Of a stretch of DNA of 64,000 nt, positions 1 through 8,283 are shown piece by piece. Each line of letters begins with the position of its first letter. The stretch's first letter is position 1. The notes below the pieces were generated by a model. The model did not search any database and was not told the origin of the DNA. It worked only from the letters and a program-made list of their open reading frames with translations. Position numbers and translations under genes: made by a program. Origin of the DNA: Pedobacter sp. MC2016-05 (lineage in GTDB: Bacteria; Bacteroidota; Bacteroidia; Sphingobacteriales; Sphingobacteriaceae); NCBI RefSeq assembly GCF_026239735.1, contig NZ_JAPIVT010000004.1, positions 124,001-188,000 on the forward strand. Reading direction: 5' to 3'.

Positions 1-711
1 CGCATAAAGCACATTTGGCTCTTGCTCAGAAAATGCAACAGGTCGGAAAGTGGTTTCAAAATTATTGCTGAAAACCGGCTGAAACGACTGATTTTCATTT
101 TCGCGATATAAAAGTGTTTCGTTTACACCATCACTGGCGATAGCAATTTTTAAAACACCCTTGTTATCCGTCATCCATTCGGTAATATTCCCTGGATTTT
201 TAGCCGCAATATCCATTTGACCATTTCTCACATTTAAACGATAAACATCAAACACTGTAGAATCTCTTTTATTGGATGCAACAATGATATATTTATCGTC
301 AATAAGCTGATCTTCGATAACCTTTAAACGTGTTTTTTCATTTGCACTAAGTTGTACCTGCTTGCTTCCATCTTTGTTAATTACAAAAATATCCGAACGC
401 CGGTCTTTAGATTCATCTTCGGTGTAATAGATCAATTCATTATTGCTTGTCCAGAAATGAAAACTGATTGTTTTTTCAGTTAAATGCGTCAGCTGAACAC
501 TATTTCCTGTAGCTAAATCTTCAACAAAAAGATCGAGTTTCTTATCCTGAAGTTTCAAGTACGATAAGCTTTTACCATCAGGAGAGATGTGATAATAAGC
601 TTTATCGAACGTTTTAAAGAAATCATCTACAGGTATAGTCTCCCCCTTTTGCGGATTCTTACATCCCCAAACTGAAGTTACTAAAACAAATAGAATAATT
701 CTTTTTAACAT
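1..711 (-). CDS. S9-type peptidase lipoprotein, N-terminal part (cut by window edge)
   Basis: This reading frame is open from an ATG at 711 down to base 1, giving the first 237 residues of a longer protein. Residues 1-17 form a lipoprotein signal ending in VWGC, so the product should be anchored in the envelope. The rest reads as repeated propeller blades (for example ISPDGKSLSYL and SDIFVINKDGSKQ), as in the N-terminal beta-propeller of prolyl-oligopeptidase (S9) or TolB-like proteins. The catalytic hydrolase domain, if present, lies outside the window, so the peptidase call is an inference from the propeller. It is transcribed away from the TPR gene at 979. Confidence 0.6.
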   Translation of the reverse strand, partial: MLKRIILFVLVTSVWGCKNPQKGETIPVDDFFKTFDKAYYHISPDGKSLSYLKLQDKKLDLFVEDLATGNSVQLTHLTEKTISFHFWTSNNELIYYTEDESKDRRSDIFVINKDGSKQVQLSANEKTRLKVIEDQLIDDKYIIVASNKRDSTVFDVYRLNVRNGQMDIAAKNPGNITEWMTDNKGVLKIAIASDGVNETLLYRENENQSFQPVFSNNFETTFRPVAFSEQEPNVLYA

Positions 712-978
712 AAATTAATTTCTCACGGGATGACAAAAATAAGGAACCCTGTTAGTTTACTATGCTTTACACCAACAATGTTACTTATCAAAATGAGATG
801 CCAACGGGCTCAATTTAGTATTTAAAAAATAGAGACAAAATAAATTGCAGGTAACATTATTATTGGAATTAATCGGTCTTTGCCTTAGCTTTCAACTAAA
901 TCCATTTAGTTAATGTTTACCAATCGGGTTTTTAGCTTTCAGCCTTTTTAATTACTTTTAAACCTTATAATTGGCATA
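712..978. promoter_or_regulatory. divergent intergenic region with an 18-bp palindrome (894-911)
   Basis: This spacer separates the divergent S9-like and TPR genes. It contains a perfect palindrome, AACTAAAT-cc-ATTTAGTT, at 894-911, 67 bases before the TPR start. The half-site AACTAAA also occurs in the palindrome upstream of the BlaI-like gene at 51301-51316. A regulator-binding role is inferred only from symmetry and position. No textbook -7 box was clear here. Confidence 0.35.
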
Positions 979-2802
979 ATGAATAGACTAATCGTATTTG
1001 TATCTTTCTTGTTAACATTAGGTGCTAATGCGCAAGTTTTACGTCTAAACCCACCTCTTTCAACCGATAATACGTCGTTAATTATTCAGTATTATCGTGA
1101 CGGAGAATATGAAAAAGCTGTCGTTTTATTAGAGAAAGTTTTTGCCAGTGCTAACAATGAAGGCTATTTTGATATCTATTTCAATTCTCTTTTAAAATTA
1201 AAACGTTACGATGTTGCCGAAAAAACGGTAAAGAAGCTCATGCGGCAAAGCCCAGAAAATGAAGCTTATCCTGTTGCATTAGGCAAGCTCTATCAAGAAA
1301 AGGGCGATATCCAGGCAGCTAATAAAATTTTCAATGAGGTAATCAGTAAACTACCAAAAGATGAGTTTAAAATCCGTAGTCTTGCCAATAGCTTTTATAG
1401 ATTTGAAAATTATGATTTCGCTGTTCAAACTTTTAAACAAGGCAGGAAAATATTAGGCAATGATGAGTTTTTTGTTTATGAGCTTTTAAACATTTACCGT
1501 TTTAAAAAGGATAAACCCATGCTAATGCAGGAATATTTAGATGCACTAGCCACACTCCCACAGTTACTGCCACAAGCGCAAGCCATCTTGCCTGTAATTT
1601 TTGATGACAAGGCCGATTATCAAACCTTTCAAATAGGCATTTTGAAAAAGATTCAAAAATTTCCGGATGCAGAGGTTTATATCCAGTTATTAACCTGGAA
1701 TTACATTCAACAGCAAGAATTTGACATGGCGTTGCGCCAGTTGATTGCTTTTGATAAACGCACTAAAGCCGATGGCGGTACTTTATTTAATGCTATATAT
1801 ACTTTCGTTGATAATAGCGCTTACGAAACTGCTATCAAAGCTTATGAGTACCTACTCACTAAAGGTAAAGATAATCCATACTATTTACCATCCAAAATTG
1901 AACTATTAAATACCAAATACAATATCCAAACTACTGGCAAACCAATTTTAGCAGACCTTAATTTATTAGCCAAAGATTATCAAACTCTGCTGGATGAAAA
2001 TGGAAAAAATAAAAACACTTTATTCGCGATTAAGAAATTATCCAATCTGCATGCATATTATTTATATCAGGCTGAGAAGGCCGAAAAAGGTTTGGAAGAA
2101 GCTTTACAAATGCCAGGATTAAGTAGCCAGGATCTTGGTCAGTTGAAACTGGATTTGGGTGATGTTTACATTCTTACCAACCAACCTTGGGAGGCCTTTT
2201 TGGTATATGAGCAAGTGAGCAAACAGTTTGAAGGGCAATCTATAGGTAATGAAGCTCGTTTTCGAAGCGCAAAGCTTTCCTTTTATCAGGGTAATTTTGA
2301 ATATAGTAATGGCCAATGTCAGGTATTAAAGGCTGCGACTTCACAACTAATCGCTAACGATGCTTTGAATTTAAGTCTTTTAATTTCTGATAATATTCAA
2401 ACCCCTACAGATAGTAATGCTTTGAAAATGTACGCTGATGCCGAAATGTTGATTTTTAGAAATTTACCGGCAAAAGCAATCAATAAGCTAGATAGTATAG
2501 CCGTTGCTTATCCGCAGAATGGCCTTGCTGATGCAGTAATGATGACCAAGGCAAAAATCCTTATTAAGTCAAACGAATTCCAAAAAGCTGCAGATATCCT
2601 AAAAAAATTAAGCGAAGATTTTAAAGATGGCATTTGGACTGATGATGCGCTGTTTAAACTTGGCGATTTGTACGAGAAAAAACTGAACGACATTGTACAG
2701 GCTAAACTTTACTTCCAAAAACTGATTACTGATTACCCCGGCAGTATGTTCAGTGCAGAAGCACGCAAAAGGTTTAGAAACTTACGGGGAGATGGGGTTT
2801 AA
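979..2802 (+). CDS. secreted tetratricopeptide-repeat protein
   Basis: The 607-residue product starts with a Sec signal peptide (about residues 1-19, ending GANAQ), so it is exported to the periplasm or outer membrane. The remainder is helical and shows TPR-type units across its length, for example YPVALGKLYQEKGDIQAAN near residue 96 and a C-terminal set around residues 480-600 (ALFKLGDLYEKKLND). TPR proteins act as scaffolds; no catalytic motif is seen and the partner is unknown. The last repeats resemble those of outer-membrane assembly or cell-division lipoproteins (YbgF/BamD style), which is a loose similarity only. The gene stands alone between a divergent promoter region and a GNAT gene. 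Confidence 0.75.
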   Translation: MNRLIVFVSFLLTLGANAQVLRLNPPLSTDNTSLIIQYYRDGEYEKAVVLLEKVFASANNEGYFDIYFNSLLKLKRYDVAEKTVKKLMRQSPENEAYPVALGKLYQEKGDIQAANKIFNEVISKLPKDEFKIRSLANSFYRFENYDFAVQTFKQGRKILGNDEFFVYELLNIYRFKKDKPMLMQEYLDALATLPQLLPQAQAILPVIFDDKADYQTFQIGILKKIQKFPDAEVYIQLLTWNYIQQQEFDMALRQLIAFDKRTKADGGTLFNAIYTFVDNSAYETAIKAYEYLLTKGKDNPYYLPSKIELLNTKYNIQTTGKPILADLNLLAKDYQTLLDENGKNKNTLFAIKKLSNLHAYYLYQAEKAEKGLEEALQMPGLSSQDLGQLKLDLGDVYILTNQPWEAFLVYEQVSKQFEGQSIGNEARFRSAKLSFYQGNFEYSNGQCQVLKAATSQLIANDALNLSLLISDNIQTPTDSNALKMYADAEMLIFRNLPAKAINKLDSIAVAYPQNGLADAVMMTKAKILIKSNEFQKAADILKKLSEDFKDGIWTDDALFKLGDLYEKKLNDIVQAKLYFQKLITDYPGSMFSAEARKRFRNLRGDGV

Positions 2803-2867
2803 TGCAGCATTAGTTCGAAAAAATAATTAACAAAAACTGTAAATTAGCTTCTGTTTAATGCTCTACC

Positions 2868-3374
2868 ATGATAGAAACCGATCGGCTTATTTTAAAACCA
2901 TTGCTTCATGATCAACTGCTAAAATATATTCGGGATGATCATTCTCTGGAAAAAGAATTCGGACTTTTACCTACCAAAAAAAATATTTCGAAATCGTTAC
3001 ATGATGCACTTCAGAAAACTATTCTGCCCATTGTTTTTGATAAAGATAAAGACTATCTCTATCACACCTTGTGGGTAGTTATCTCTAAACCAGACCAAAA
3101 AATGGTTGGCGATATTTGCTTTGTTGGTGAACCCGACGCTGATGGAGAAATTGAAATTGGTTACGGTACTTATGAAGAGTTTAGGGGCAAAGGCTTTATG
3201 ACCGAGGCAGTCGGTAGAATAACTGAATGGGCAAAAGAACAACCAAAGGTTAAATCAATTTATGCCGCTACTGAAAAAAATAATGTAGCATCATATTCCA
3301 TTCTGGAAAAAAACCATTTTGTAAATATTGGTGAAGTAGGTGATATGTTAAGTTGGAAAATCGAATTAAAATGA
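2868..3374 (+). CDS. GNAT N-acetyltransferase (RimJ/RimL-like)
   Basis: The 168-residue product opens with IETDRLILKPL, the usual start of the Acetyltransf_3 (RimJ/RimL-like) branch of GNAT enzymes. The acetyl-CoA pyrophosphate-binding motif is visible as FRGKGFMTEAV (about residues 104-114), and the C-terminal N-x-x-S-x-x-x-L-E-K-x-x-F motif (NNVASYSILEKNHF) closes the fold. These enzymes transfer acetyl from acetyl-CoA to an amine; the substrate cannot be told from the sequence. It ends 3 bases from the convergent GNAT gene at 3378. Confidence 0.85.
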   Translation: MIETDRLILKPLLHDQLLKYIRDDHSLEKEFGLLPTKKNISKSLHDALQKTILPIVFDKDKDYLYHTLWVVISKPDQKMVGDICFVGEPDADGEIEIGYGTYEEFRGKGFMTEAVGRITEWAKEQPKVKSIYAATEKNNVASYSILEKNHFVNIGEVGDMLSWKIELK

Positions 3375-3377
3375 TTG

Positions 3378-3887
3378 TTAAACAGCAATCTCAAAAAGGC
3401 TCAAACTGATACCCTCATAGTGTTTCGGCAAACCTTCCGATTTTTGGAGTGTAACTACGCCAACATAATCAAAACCGCAGCCAGTATAATAGGCTAAAAG
3501 TTTTTCATTATCAGCCCAAGTATCCATACGAATATATTTTATATCGTTTTTGGCTGCATAACCTTTAGCCCATTTGATAATTTCTTTTACGAATGAATAA
3601 CCGCGATAAGCAGGGTGCGTAACAATACGATGAATGTAAACTGAATCATGGTCGCGATCGCCCCAAATGAGTTGATCATTAAAGGTTACTGCAAATACAC
3701 AAGCTACTTCGCCATCAACTAAAATTTTATATTGGCGGTTATCTGTAATTTCCGTTTCTACTAATTCCCTGCTAAAGCCTTGCCAGTGTTTGTTAAATAC
3801 TTTCTTTTGATGAGCAATGGCCATATCGTAGAAATTAAAAATGGTATCTATATCTAAAAGCTGGCTGTTTTTTACCTCGATTTGCAT
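3378..3887 (-). CDS. GNAT N-acetyltransferase
   Basis: The 169-residue protein is a second GNAT enzyme, read toward the first one. The core motif is IHRIVTHPAYRGYSFVKEII (about residues 86-105), an R-G-Y-S variant of the usual R/Q-x-x-G-x-G/A acetyl-CoA loop, followed by YIRMDTWADNEKLLAYYTGCGF, which holds the typical N...L..YY...GF ending. The variant loop suggests a divergent member but the fold pattern is clear. The substrate is unknown. A terminator at 3972-4014 isolates it from der upstream. Confidence 0.8.
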   Translation of the reverse strand: MQIEVKNSQLLDIDTIFNFYDMAIAHQKKVFNKHWQGFSRELVETEITDNRQYKILVDGEVACVFAVTFNDQLIWGDRDHDSVYIHRIVTHPAYRGYSFVKEIIKWAKGYAAKNDIKYIRMDTWADNEKLLAYYTGCGFDYVGVVTLQKSEGLPKHYEGISLSLFEIAV

Positions 3888-3971
3888 GGCGTAAATGTAA
3901 AATTTGATTTTTGACTTGCAGTAATTTGATAAATATTCCTTTGTGATTTGTTTCTAAATTCACCATGACAG

Positions 3972-4014
3972 CAAAAAGCAGGGGTCGTTTTCCTATAGAA
4001 TGCGACCCCTGCTT
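3972..4014 (-). terminator. intrinsic terminator of the era-der unit
   Basis: A perfect 12-bp stem (arms 3976-3987 and 4003-4014, AAGCAGGGGTCG and complement) with a 15-nt loop is followed, on the minus strand, by a run of T (3973-3977). It lies about 50 bases past the der stop codon. Confidence 0.85.
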
Positions 4015-4062
4015 ATCTTATCATAATTTCGTTAGACTTCTGTTAACCTCATTCTTTGCTGC

Positions 4063-5364
4063 TTATTTCTGTCGGAAAAATATTTGAATTGGTGATCCTG
4101 AAAAATCAAAATTCTCTCTTAATTTATTCTCAATGAAACGTTTATATGGATCTTTAATATACTGAGGCAAATTACAGAAGAACGCAAACATTGGCGAAGT
4201 ACCGTTAATCTGCGTAATGTATTTTATTTTAATGTGTTTACCCTTCAATGCCGGAGGTGGAAACTTTTCGATCAACGGCAACATTACATCATTTAATTTC
4301 GATGTAGGAATTTTCTTGCCCCGGTTTTTGTAAACCTCTAAAGCAGCTTCAATGGCCTTGAAAATACGTTGCTTATTTAATACTGAAGTAAATACGATAG
4401 GCACATCGGTAAACGGACGAATACGCTCGTGAATTTGCTCCTCGAAAGCTTTCATTGTTTGCGTATTTTTCTCAATCAAATCCCATTTGTTGATTAAGAT
4501 TACGATACCTTTCTTATTTTTTTCAGCAAGGTGGAAAATATTAATATCCTGACTTTCGATACCTTCTACAGCATCGATCATCAATACCACCACATCAGCC
4601 TCTTCCAAAGCCTTGATGGTACGCATTACCGAGTAAAATTCTAAGTTTTCTTTAACCTTAGTTTTTTTACGCAATCCGGCAGTATCGATCAGCATAAATT
4701 CATGTCCAAATTGGTTATAATGAATTTTGATCGAATCGCGGGTGGTACCAGCATTTGCAGTTACAATATTGCGTTCTTTCCCAATTAAAGCATTAACCAA
4801 AGATGATTTACCTACATTTGGGCGACCAGCAATGGTGATTTTTGGAAGTTGATTTTCTTCTTCAGGGATATCTTCGAAAATTTTAACGATCTCATCTAAC
4901 AACTCACCCGTACCAGAACCAGTCATTGACGATAGTGGATACACTTCGCCCAAACCAAAGCCATAAAAAGTATGGATTTCATTGTACAGTGCAGTATTAT
5001 CTACTTTGTTTGCGCAAACAAAAACAGGTTTCTTACTTCTGCGTAAAACCTGGGCAATATCATCATCCAAATCGGTAATGCCTGTCGTTACATCAACCAT
5101 GAATACTAAAACGCTTGCTTCTTCAATAGCAATCATTACCTGTTCGCGGATAGCCGCTTCGTAAACATCTTCAGAATTAGCTACGTAACCACCAGTATCA
5201 ATTACGGTAAATTGCTTGTCCGTCCACTCGCCAACGCCGTAATGTCTGTCGCGGGTTACGCCGCTCATATCATCTACAATTGCCTTGCGACTTTCAGTTA
5301 ATCTATTAAAAAGGGTGCTTTTGCCTACGTTTGGCCTGCCTACGATGGCGATAATATTACTCAT
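4063..5364 (-). CDS. der: ribosome biogenesis GTPase Der (EngA)
   Basis: The 433-residue protein has the two tandem GTPase domains that define Der: the first with GRPNVGKST (residues 9-17), DTGG and NKVD, the second with [17 protein letters not shown] and NKWD. A KH-like domain fills the last 80 residues and ends in a basic IQIFFRQK tail. Length and order match the family. Der is an essential cytoplasmic factor in 50S subunit maturation. It is read downstream of era, 128 bases away, so the two 50S/30S assembly GTPases are likely cotranscribed, and an intrinsic terminator follows. Confidence 0.98.
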   Translation of the reverse strand: MSNIIAIVGRPNVGKSTLFNRLTESRKAIVDDMSGVTRDRHYGVGEWTDKQFTVIDTGGYVANSEDVYEAAIREQVMIAIEEASVLVFMVDVTTGITDLDDDIAQVLRRSKKPVFVCANKVDNTALYNEIHTFYGFGLGEVYPLSSMTGSGTGELLDEIVKIFEDIPEEENQLPKITIAGRPNVGKSSLVNALIGKERNIVTANAGTTRDSIKIHYNQFGHEFMLIDTAGLRKKTKVKENLEFYSVMRTIKALEEADVVVLMIDAVEGIESQDINIFHLAEKNKKGIVILINKWDLIEKNTQTMKAFEEQIHERIRPFTDVPIVFTSVLNKQRIFKAIEAALEVYKNRGKKIPTSKLNDVMLPLIEKFPPPALKGKHIKIKYITQINGTSPMFAFFCNLPQYIKDPYKRFIENKLRENFDFSGSPIQIFFRQK

Positions 5365-5492
5365 TTTGTATTTATGATTGTAAATTTACGATTGTAGATT
5401 TTCTATCACAAACGTAAAAATTGTTAAGTCTATATCAATTAGCCATTGATTATCAACTCCTAACCGATTTATTTCGGGCTGCAAAGGTACGG
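5365..5492. repeat. era-der spacer with reiterated short words
   Basis: The bases next to der (about 5368-5403) are built from near copies of the words ATTTATGATTGTA and ATTTACGATTGTAGA and include the palindrome TGTAAATTTACG. Similar low-complexity self-complementary spacers sit between other cotranscribed genes in this window (see findings). Confidence 0.4.
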
Positions 5493-6389
5493 TTAATTAT
5501 CGTAACCAAAGCTCTTTAGGTAATTCTTTTTGCTTCTCCAATCAGGAATTACTTTTACAAACAACTCTAAAAACACTTTCGAATCCAAAAATTTCTCGAC
5601 TTCCAAACGGGCTTCTGTACCTACTTTTTTAAGCATGCTGCCACCAGTACCAATTAAAATATTTTTTTGCGAGTCGCGTTCTACCACAATTTCAGCCATA
5701 ATCCGAACCATGCTACCTTTACCGTTTTTAAGTTCTTCTTCCTTGAAACTCTTTACAATTACCTCGGTACTGTAAGGAATTTCTTTTTGATAGTTCAAGA
5801 AAATCTTTTCGCGGATGATCTCCGAAACGAAGAAACGCTCCGAGCGGTCGGTCAATTCTTCCTTATCATAATAAGCCGGATGCTCAGGCAACAATTGCAG
5901 AACATGATCTAAAATTCCATCTACATTGTGGTTATGCAAGGCCGAAATTGCATAAATAGAAATGGGATTTAGCTTTTCTTGCCAATAAACAATCTTTTCA
6001 TCAACCTGTTCTTGCAATGCTTTGTCGATTTTATTAATCAACACAATCGTAGGAATATCGCGGTTTAGTATTTTCTCTAAAACATCATCTTCATCATGCG
6101 TTTCGTTGATATCTGTAACGAATAAAAGTACATCGGCATCGGTCAAAGATCCGTTAACAAAGCTCATCATACTCTCTTGCAAAGAGTATTTTGGCTTAAT
6201 AATACCCGGAGTATCAGAAAAAACGATCTGATAATCTTCCTCATTTACGATACCTAAAATACGATGTCTTGTGGTTTGCGCTTTAGGAGTTATGATGCTA
6301 AGTCGCTCGCCAACAAGCACATTCATTAGGGTAGATTTGCCAACATTGGGTTTACCTATTATACTAACAAAACCTGCTTTATGCGCCAT
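5493..6389 (-). CDS. era: GTPase Era
   Basis: The 298-residue protein carries one N-terminal GTPase domain (GKPNVGKST, DTPG, NKID) and a C-terminal KH domain with the GTGGSMLKKVGTEAR core. Era binds the 3' end of 16S rRNA and helps 30S maturation. The frame stays open upstream to 6422, but the ATG at 6389 (MAHKAGFVSIIG) is preferred: it gives the family's usual N-terminus, and the upstream extension overlaps the promoter elements of the divergent tRNA array (6411-6442). Der follows in the same direction. Confidence 0.97.
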   Translation of the reverse strand: MAHKAGFVSIIGKPNVGKSTLMNVLVGERLSIITPKAQTTRHRILGIVNEEDYQIVFSDTPGIIKPKYSLQESMMSFVNGSLTDADVLLFVTDINETHDEDDVLEKILNRDIPTIVLINKIDKALQEQVDEKIVYWQEKLNPISIYAISALHNHNVDGILDHVLQLLPEHPAYYDKEELTDRSERFFVSEIIREKIFLNYQKEIPYSTEVIVKSFKEEELKNGKGSMVRIMAEIVVERDSQKNILIGTGGSMLKKVGTEARLEVEKFLDSKVFLELFVKVIPDWRSKKNYLKSFGYDN

Positions 6390-6410
6390 AGAAATATTTT
6401 TAAAAAAAAA

Positions 6411-6442
6411 TTTGCAGCACAAAGAAACGAATTATATCTTTG
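6411..6442 (+). promoter_or_regulatory. promoter of the tRNA array
   Basis: TTTG at 6411-6414 and TATCTTTG at 6435-6442 are separated by exactly 20 bases, a full match to the Bacteroidota primary-sigma promoter (TTTG-N19-21-TAnnTTTG). It points at the first tRNA-fMet, 62 bases downstream, and overlaps the region just upstream of era. Confidence 0.8.
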
Positions 6443-6503
6443 CATTCCAATTCGGAAACAGAGTTAAGGATTTAATTCAAGTGAAAAAACGAGTTGTATA
6501 TAA

Positions 6504-6576
<73 letters not shown>

Positions 6577-6659
6577 CCAAGTAGTCTGAAGTCGTCAGTA
6601 CCAAGTCCGAAGTCTTATTGACTCAAGACTGAGAACTAAAAACTCAAGACTGATTTAAT

Positions 6660-6731
6660 GGCCCGTTCGTCTAGGGGTGAGGACGCCAGATTTTCATTCT
6701 GGAAACAGGGGTTCGATTCCCCTACGGGCTA
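6660..6731 (+). tRNA. tRNA-Glu (UUC), copy 1
   Basis: All four arms pair: acceptor GGCCCGT with ACGGGCT (G-T wobble at 1-72), anticodon loop TTTTCAT with anticodon TTC, and T arm AGGGG-TTCGATT-CCCCT. CCA is not encoded (CGA follows). A rho-independent terminator lies directly downstream. Confidence 0.96.
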
Positions 6732-6733
6732 CG

Positions 6734-6762
6734 AAACCGCTTAATTAGATGGCGGTTTTTTT
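6734..6762 (+). terminator. terminator after the first tRNA unit
   Basis: A 7-bp stem (AAACCGC 6734-6740 with GCGGTTT 6752-6758) runs into an eight-T tract (6755-6762), three bases after tRNA-Glu. Confidence 0.8.
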
Positions 6763-6817
6763 ATCAGTTTCAACACTGCAAAATTGAGGTTGGTAATACC
6801 GTAAAAATACAATGTAA

Positions 6818-6890
<73 letters not shown>

Positions 6891-6974
6891 CTAAGTAGTC
6901 TGAAGTCGTCAGTACCAGGTCCAAAGTCTTATTGACTCAAGACTGAGAACTAAAGACTCAAGACTGATTTTAAT

Positions 6975-7046
6975 GGCCCGTTCGTCTAGGGGTGAGGACG
7001 CCAGATTTTCATTCTGGAAACAGGGGTTCGATTCCCCTACGGGCTA
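6975..7046 (+). tRNA. tRNA-Glu (UUC), copy 2
   Basis: The 72 bases are identical to the copy at 6660-6731, with anticodon TTC. No CCA is encoded. A long hairpin terminator begins 41 bases later. Confidence 0.95.
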
Positions 7047-7087
7047 CATAAACTCTCGTCATGGGAACAACATGGGGATTATTCGAT

Positions 7088-7142
7088 AAAAATCAACAAA
7101 AAAGCCTTCAAAACCTGAAGGTTTTTTTGTTGATTTTTTTTT
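7088..7142 (+). terminator. strong terminator after the second tRNA unit
   Basis: Arms 7088-7109 and 7116-7138 pair over about 21 positions with one G-T wobble and a 7-nt loop, followed by a T-rich tract. The core is CCTTC/GAAGG within an A-tract/T-tract stem. Confidence 0.85.
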
Positions 7143-7168
7143 AGTGCAGTCTTTTTAAATGAAATTTA

Positions 7169-7202
7169 AACACGTATATTTGATTTACTCATCACACGTG
7201 TT
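7169..7202 (+). promoter_or_regulatory. promoter and probable autoregulatory operator of the toxin-antitoxin pair
   Basis: A TATATTTG box (7175-7182) fits the Bacteroidota -7 element. It lies inside an inverted repeat, AACACGT (7169-7175) and ACGTGTT (7196-7202), that ends at the ATG of the antitoxin. Binding by the antitoxin is inferred from the usual autoregulation of such pairs. Confidence 0.55.
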
Positions 7203-7448
7203 ATGAATACTAAACTCACATTAACGATAGAGGATACAGTAATTGATTCGGCTAAAAAATATGCCCGCCAAAAAGGAAAAAGTTTATCTGATATCGTAGA
7301 AAATTACCTGAAATCTATCAGTGTTTCAGAGGAATCTGTGCAGACATTATCGCCAAGGGTGGCCAAATTAATGGGATCAGTAAAACTTCCTGAGGATTTC
7401 GATTACAAAAAGGAGTTAGCCAAGGTTTTGAAAGAGAAACACGGGTAA
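7203..7448 (+). CDS. VapB-like antitoxin (DUF6364 type)
   Basis: The 81-residue protein begins KLTLTIEDTVIDSAKKYARQKGKSLSDIVENYL, a short strand followed by two helices as in ribbon-helix-helix antitoxins of the DUF6364 group. The C-terminal part (PRVAKLMGSVKLPEDFDY) is the kind of flexible segment that wraps the toxin. It should neutralise the PIN-domain toxin encoded 2 bases downstream and, as a dimer, bind the operator over its own start. The assignment rests on the pairing and the N-terminal pattern. Confidence 0.85.
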   Translation: MNTKLTLTIEDTVIDSAKKYARQKGKSLSDIVENYLKSISVSEESVQTLSPRVAKLMGSVKLPEDFDYKKELAKVLKEKHG

Positions 7449-7450
7449 GC

Positions 7451-7873
7451 ATGAAACAGGTTTTCATGGATACCAACATAGTTATTGATTTTCTGGCAAA
7501 CCGGCAGCCTTTTGCAATGGATGCTGCAAAACTTTTTGATCTAGCTGTTAATGGTAAAGTACGGATTTTTATAGCCGCTGTCTCTTACAATAACATATAT
7601 TACATTCTTCGTCAGTCTATGTCCGGAAATGCTACTTTGAGATTGCTGGAGGAACTGGCTGATATGACGGAAATAACAGACGTAACAGCTGCTGCTATTC
7701 GTCAGTCGCTTAAAACGGATTTTAAAGATTATGAAGATGCCATTCAATACCATAGTGCCCTAAGCATCCCCGATTTAGATTTTATTGTCACTCGAAATAC
7801 CAAAGATTTTAAAAAGAGCAAACTTGCCGTTCTCACACCGACTGAAGCATTGGCTAGCTTTAGTGGTACATAG
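7451..7873 (+). CDS. PIN-domain ribonuclease toxin (VapC-like)
   Basis: The 140-residue protein is a PIN domain: MDTNIVIDFLANRQPF gives the first acidic residues (D7 and the D14 region), DFKDYEDAIQYHSAL gives the central acidic cluster, and DFIVTRNTKDFKKS the last conserved D and the T-R-N-x-x-D-F ending. VapC toxins are Mg-dependent endoribonucleases that often cut tRNA, including initiator tRNA. It is translated right after the antitoxin (TA gap of 2 bases). A hairpin terminator follows at 7976-8006. Confidence 0.9.
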   Translation: MKQVFMDTNIVIDFLANRQPFAMDAAKLFDLAVNGKVRIFIAAVSYNNIYYILRQSMSGNATLRLLEELADMTEITDVTAAAIRQSLKTDFKDYEDAIQYHSALSIPDLDFIVTRNTKDFKKSKLAVLTPTEALASFSGT

Positions 7874-7975
7874 CGAATTTGTCTCATAGGCTGGTCAATA
7901 GATCACCTCCCATGTTCGCCAAAAGTATCAAATGGTCCTGAAAGGTGCTCGACAACTGTAACGCTTGGGCTACAG

Positions 7976-8006
7976 AAAGCGATTTGTTTATTCAAATCGC
8001 TTTTTT
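7976..8006 (+). terminator. terminator of the toxin-antitoxin operon
   Basis: An 11-bp stem, AAAGCGATTTG (7976-7986) with CAAATCGCTTT (7993-8003), has a 6-nt loop and runs into T's. It lies about 100 bases past the toxin stop and also faces the convergent gene at 8034. Confidence 0.75.
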
Positions 8007-8033
8007 CATTTAAGACTCTATTCTTCCTGACCT

Positions 8034-8273
8034 TTAAACCTTAGGATGCGCCCGATTACCAACAGACTTATCGTAACCTTTTGAGTTATCCTTAAAATAA
8101 AATCCGTAACTGATAATCAGAACTACGATGGCGATGCCTAATACTAACAAGGTAGCGCTGCTTTTTATTATTGTTTGCAGGCTCACCACTTCGATATTCC
8201 AAATTCTTAAACCCAATATACCTACAAAGGCGATAACAAGAATAACAATAAAAATTCCTATAATCTTTTTCAT
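8034..8273 (-). CDS. small two-helix membrane protein
   Basis: The 79-residue protein has two hydrophobic segments (about residues 4-22 and 38-60) joined by a short loop, then a polar tail with several Lys and Asp residues. No family was recognised. It is the last gene of a three-gene unit, 10 bases after the SPFH gene, so it probably works with that membrane-associated system. Confidence 0.65.
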   Translation of the reverse strand: MKKIIGIFIVILVIAFVGILGLRIWNIEVVSLQTIIKSSATLLVLGIAIVVLIISYGFYFKDNSKGYDKSVGNRAHPKV

Positions 8274-8283
8274 AACTGTTTCT

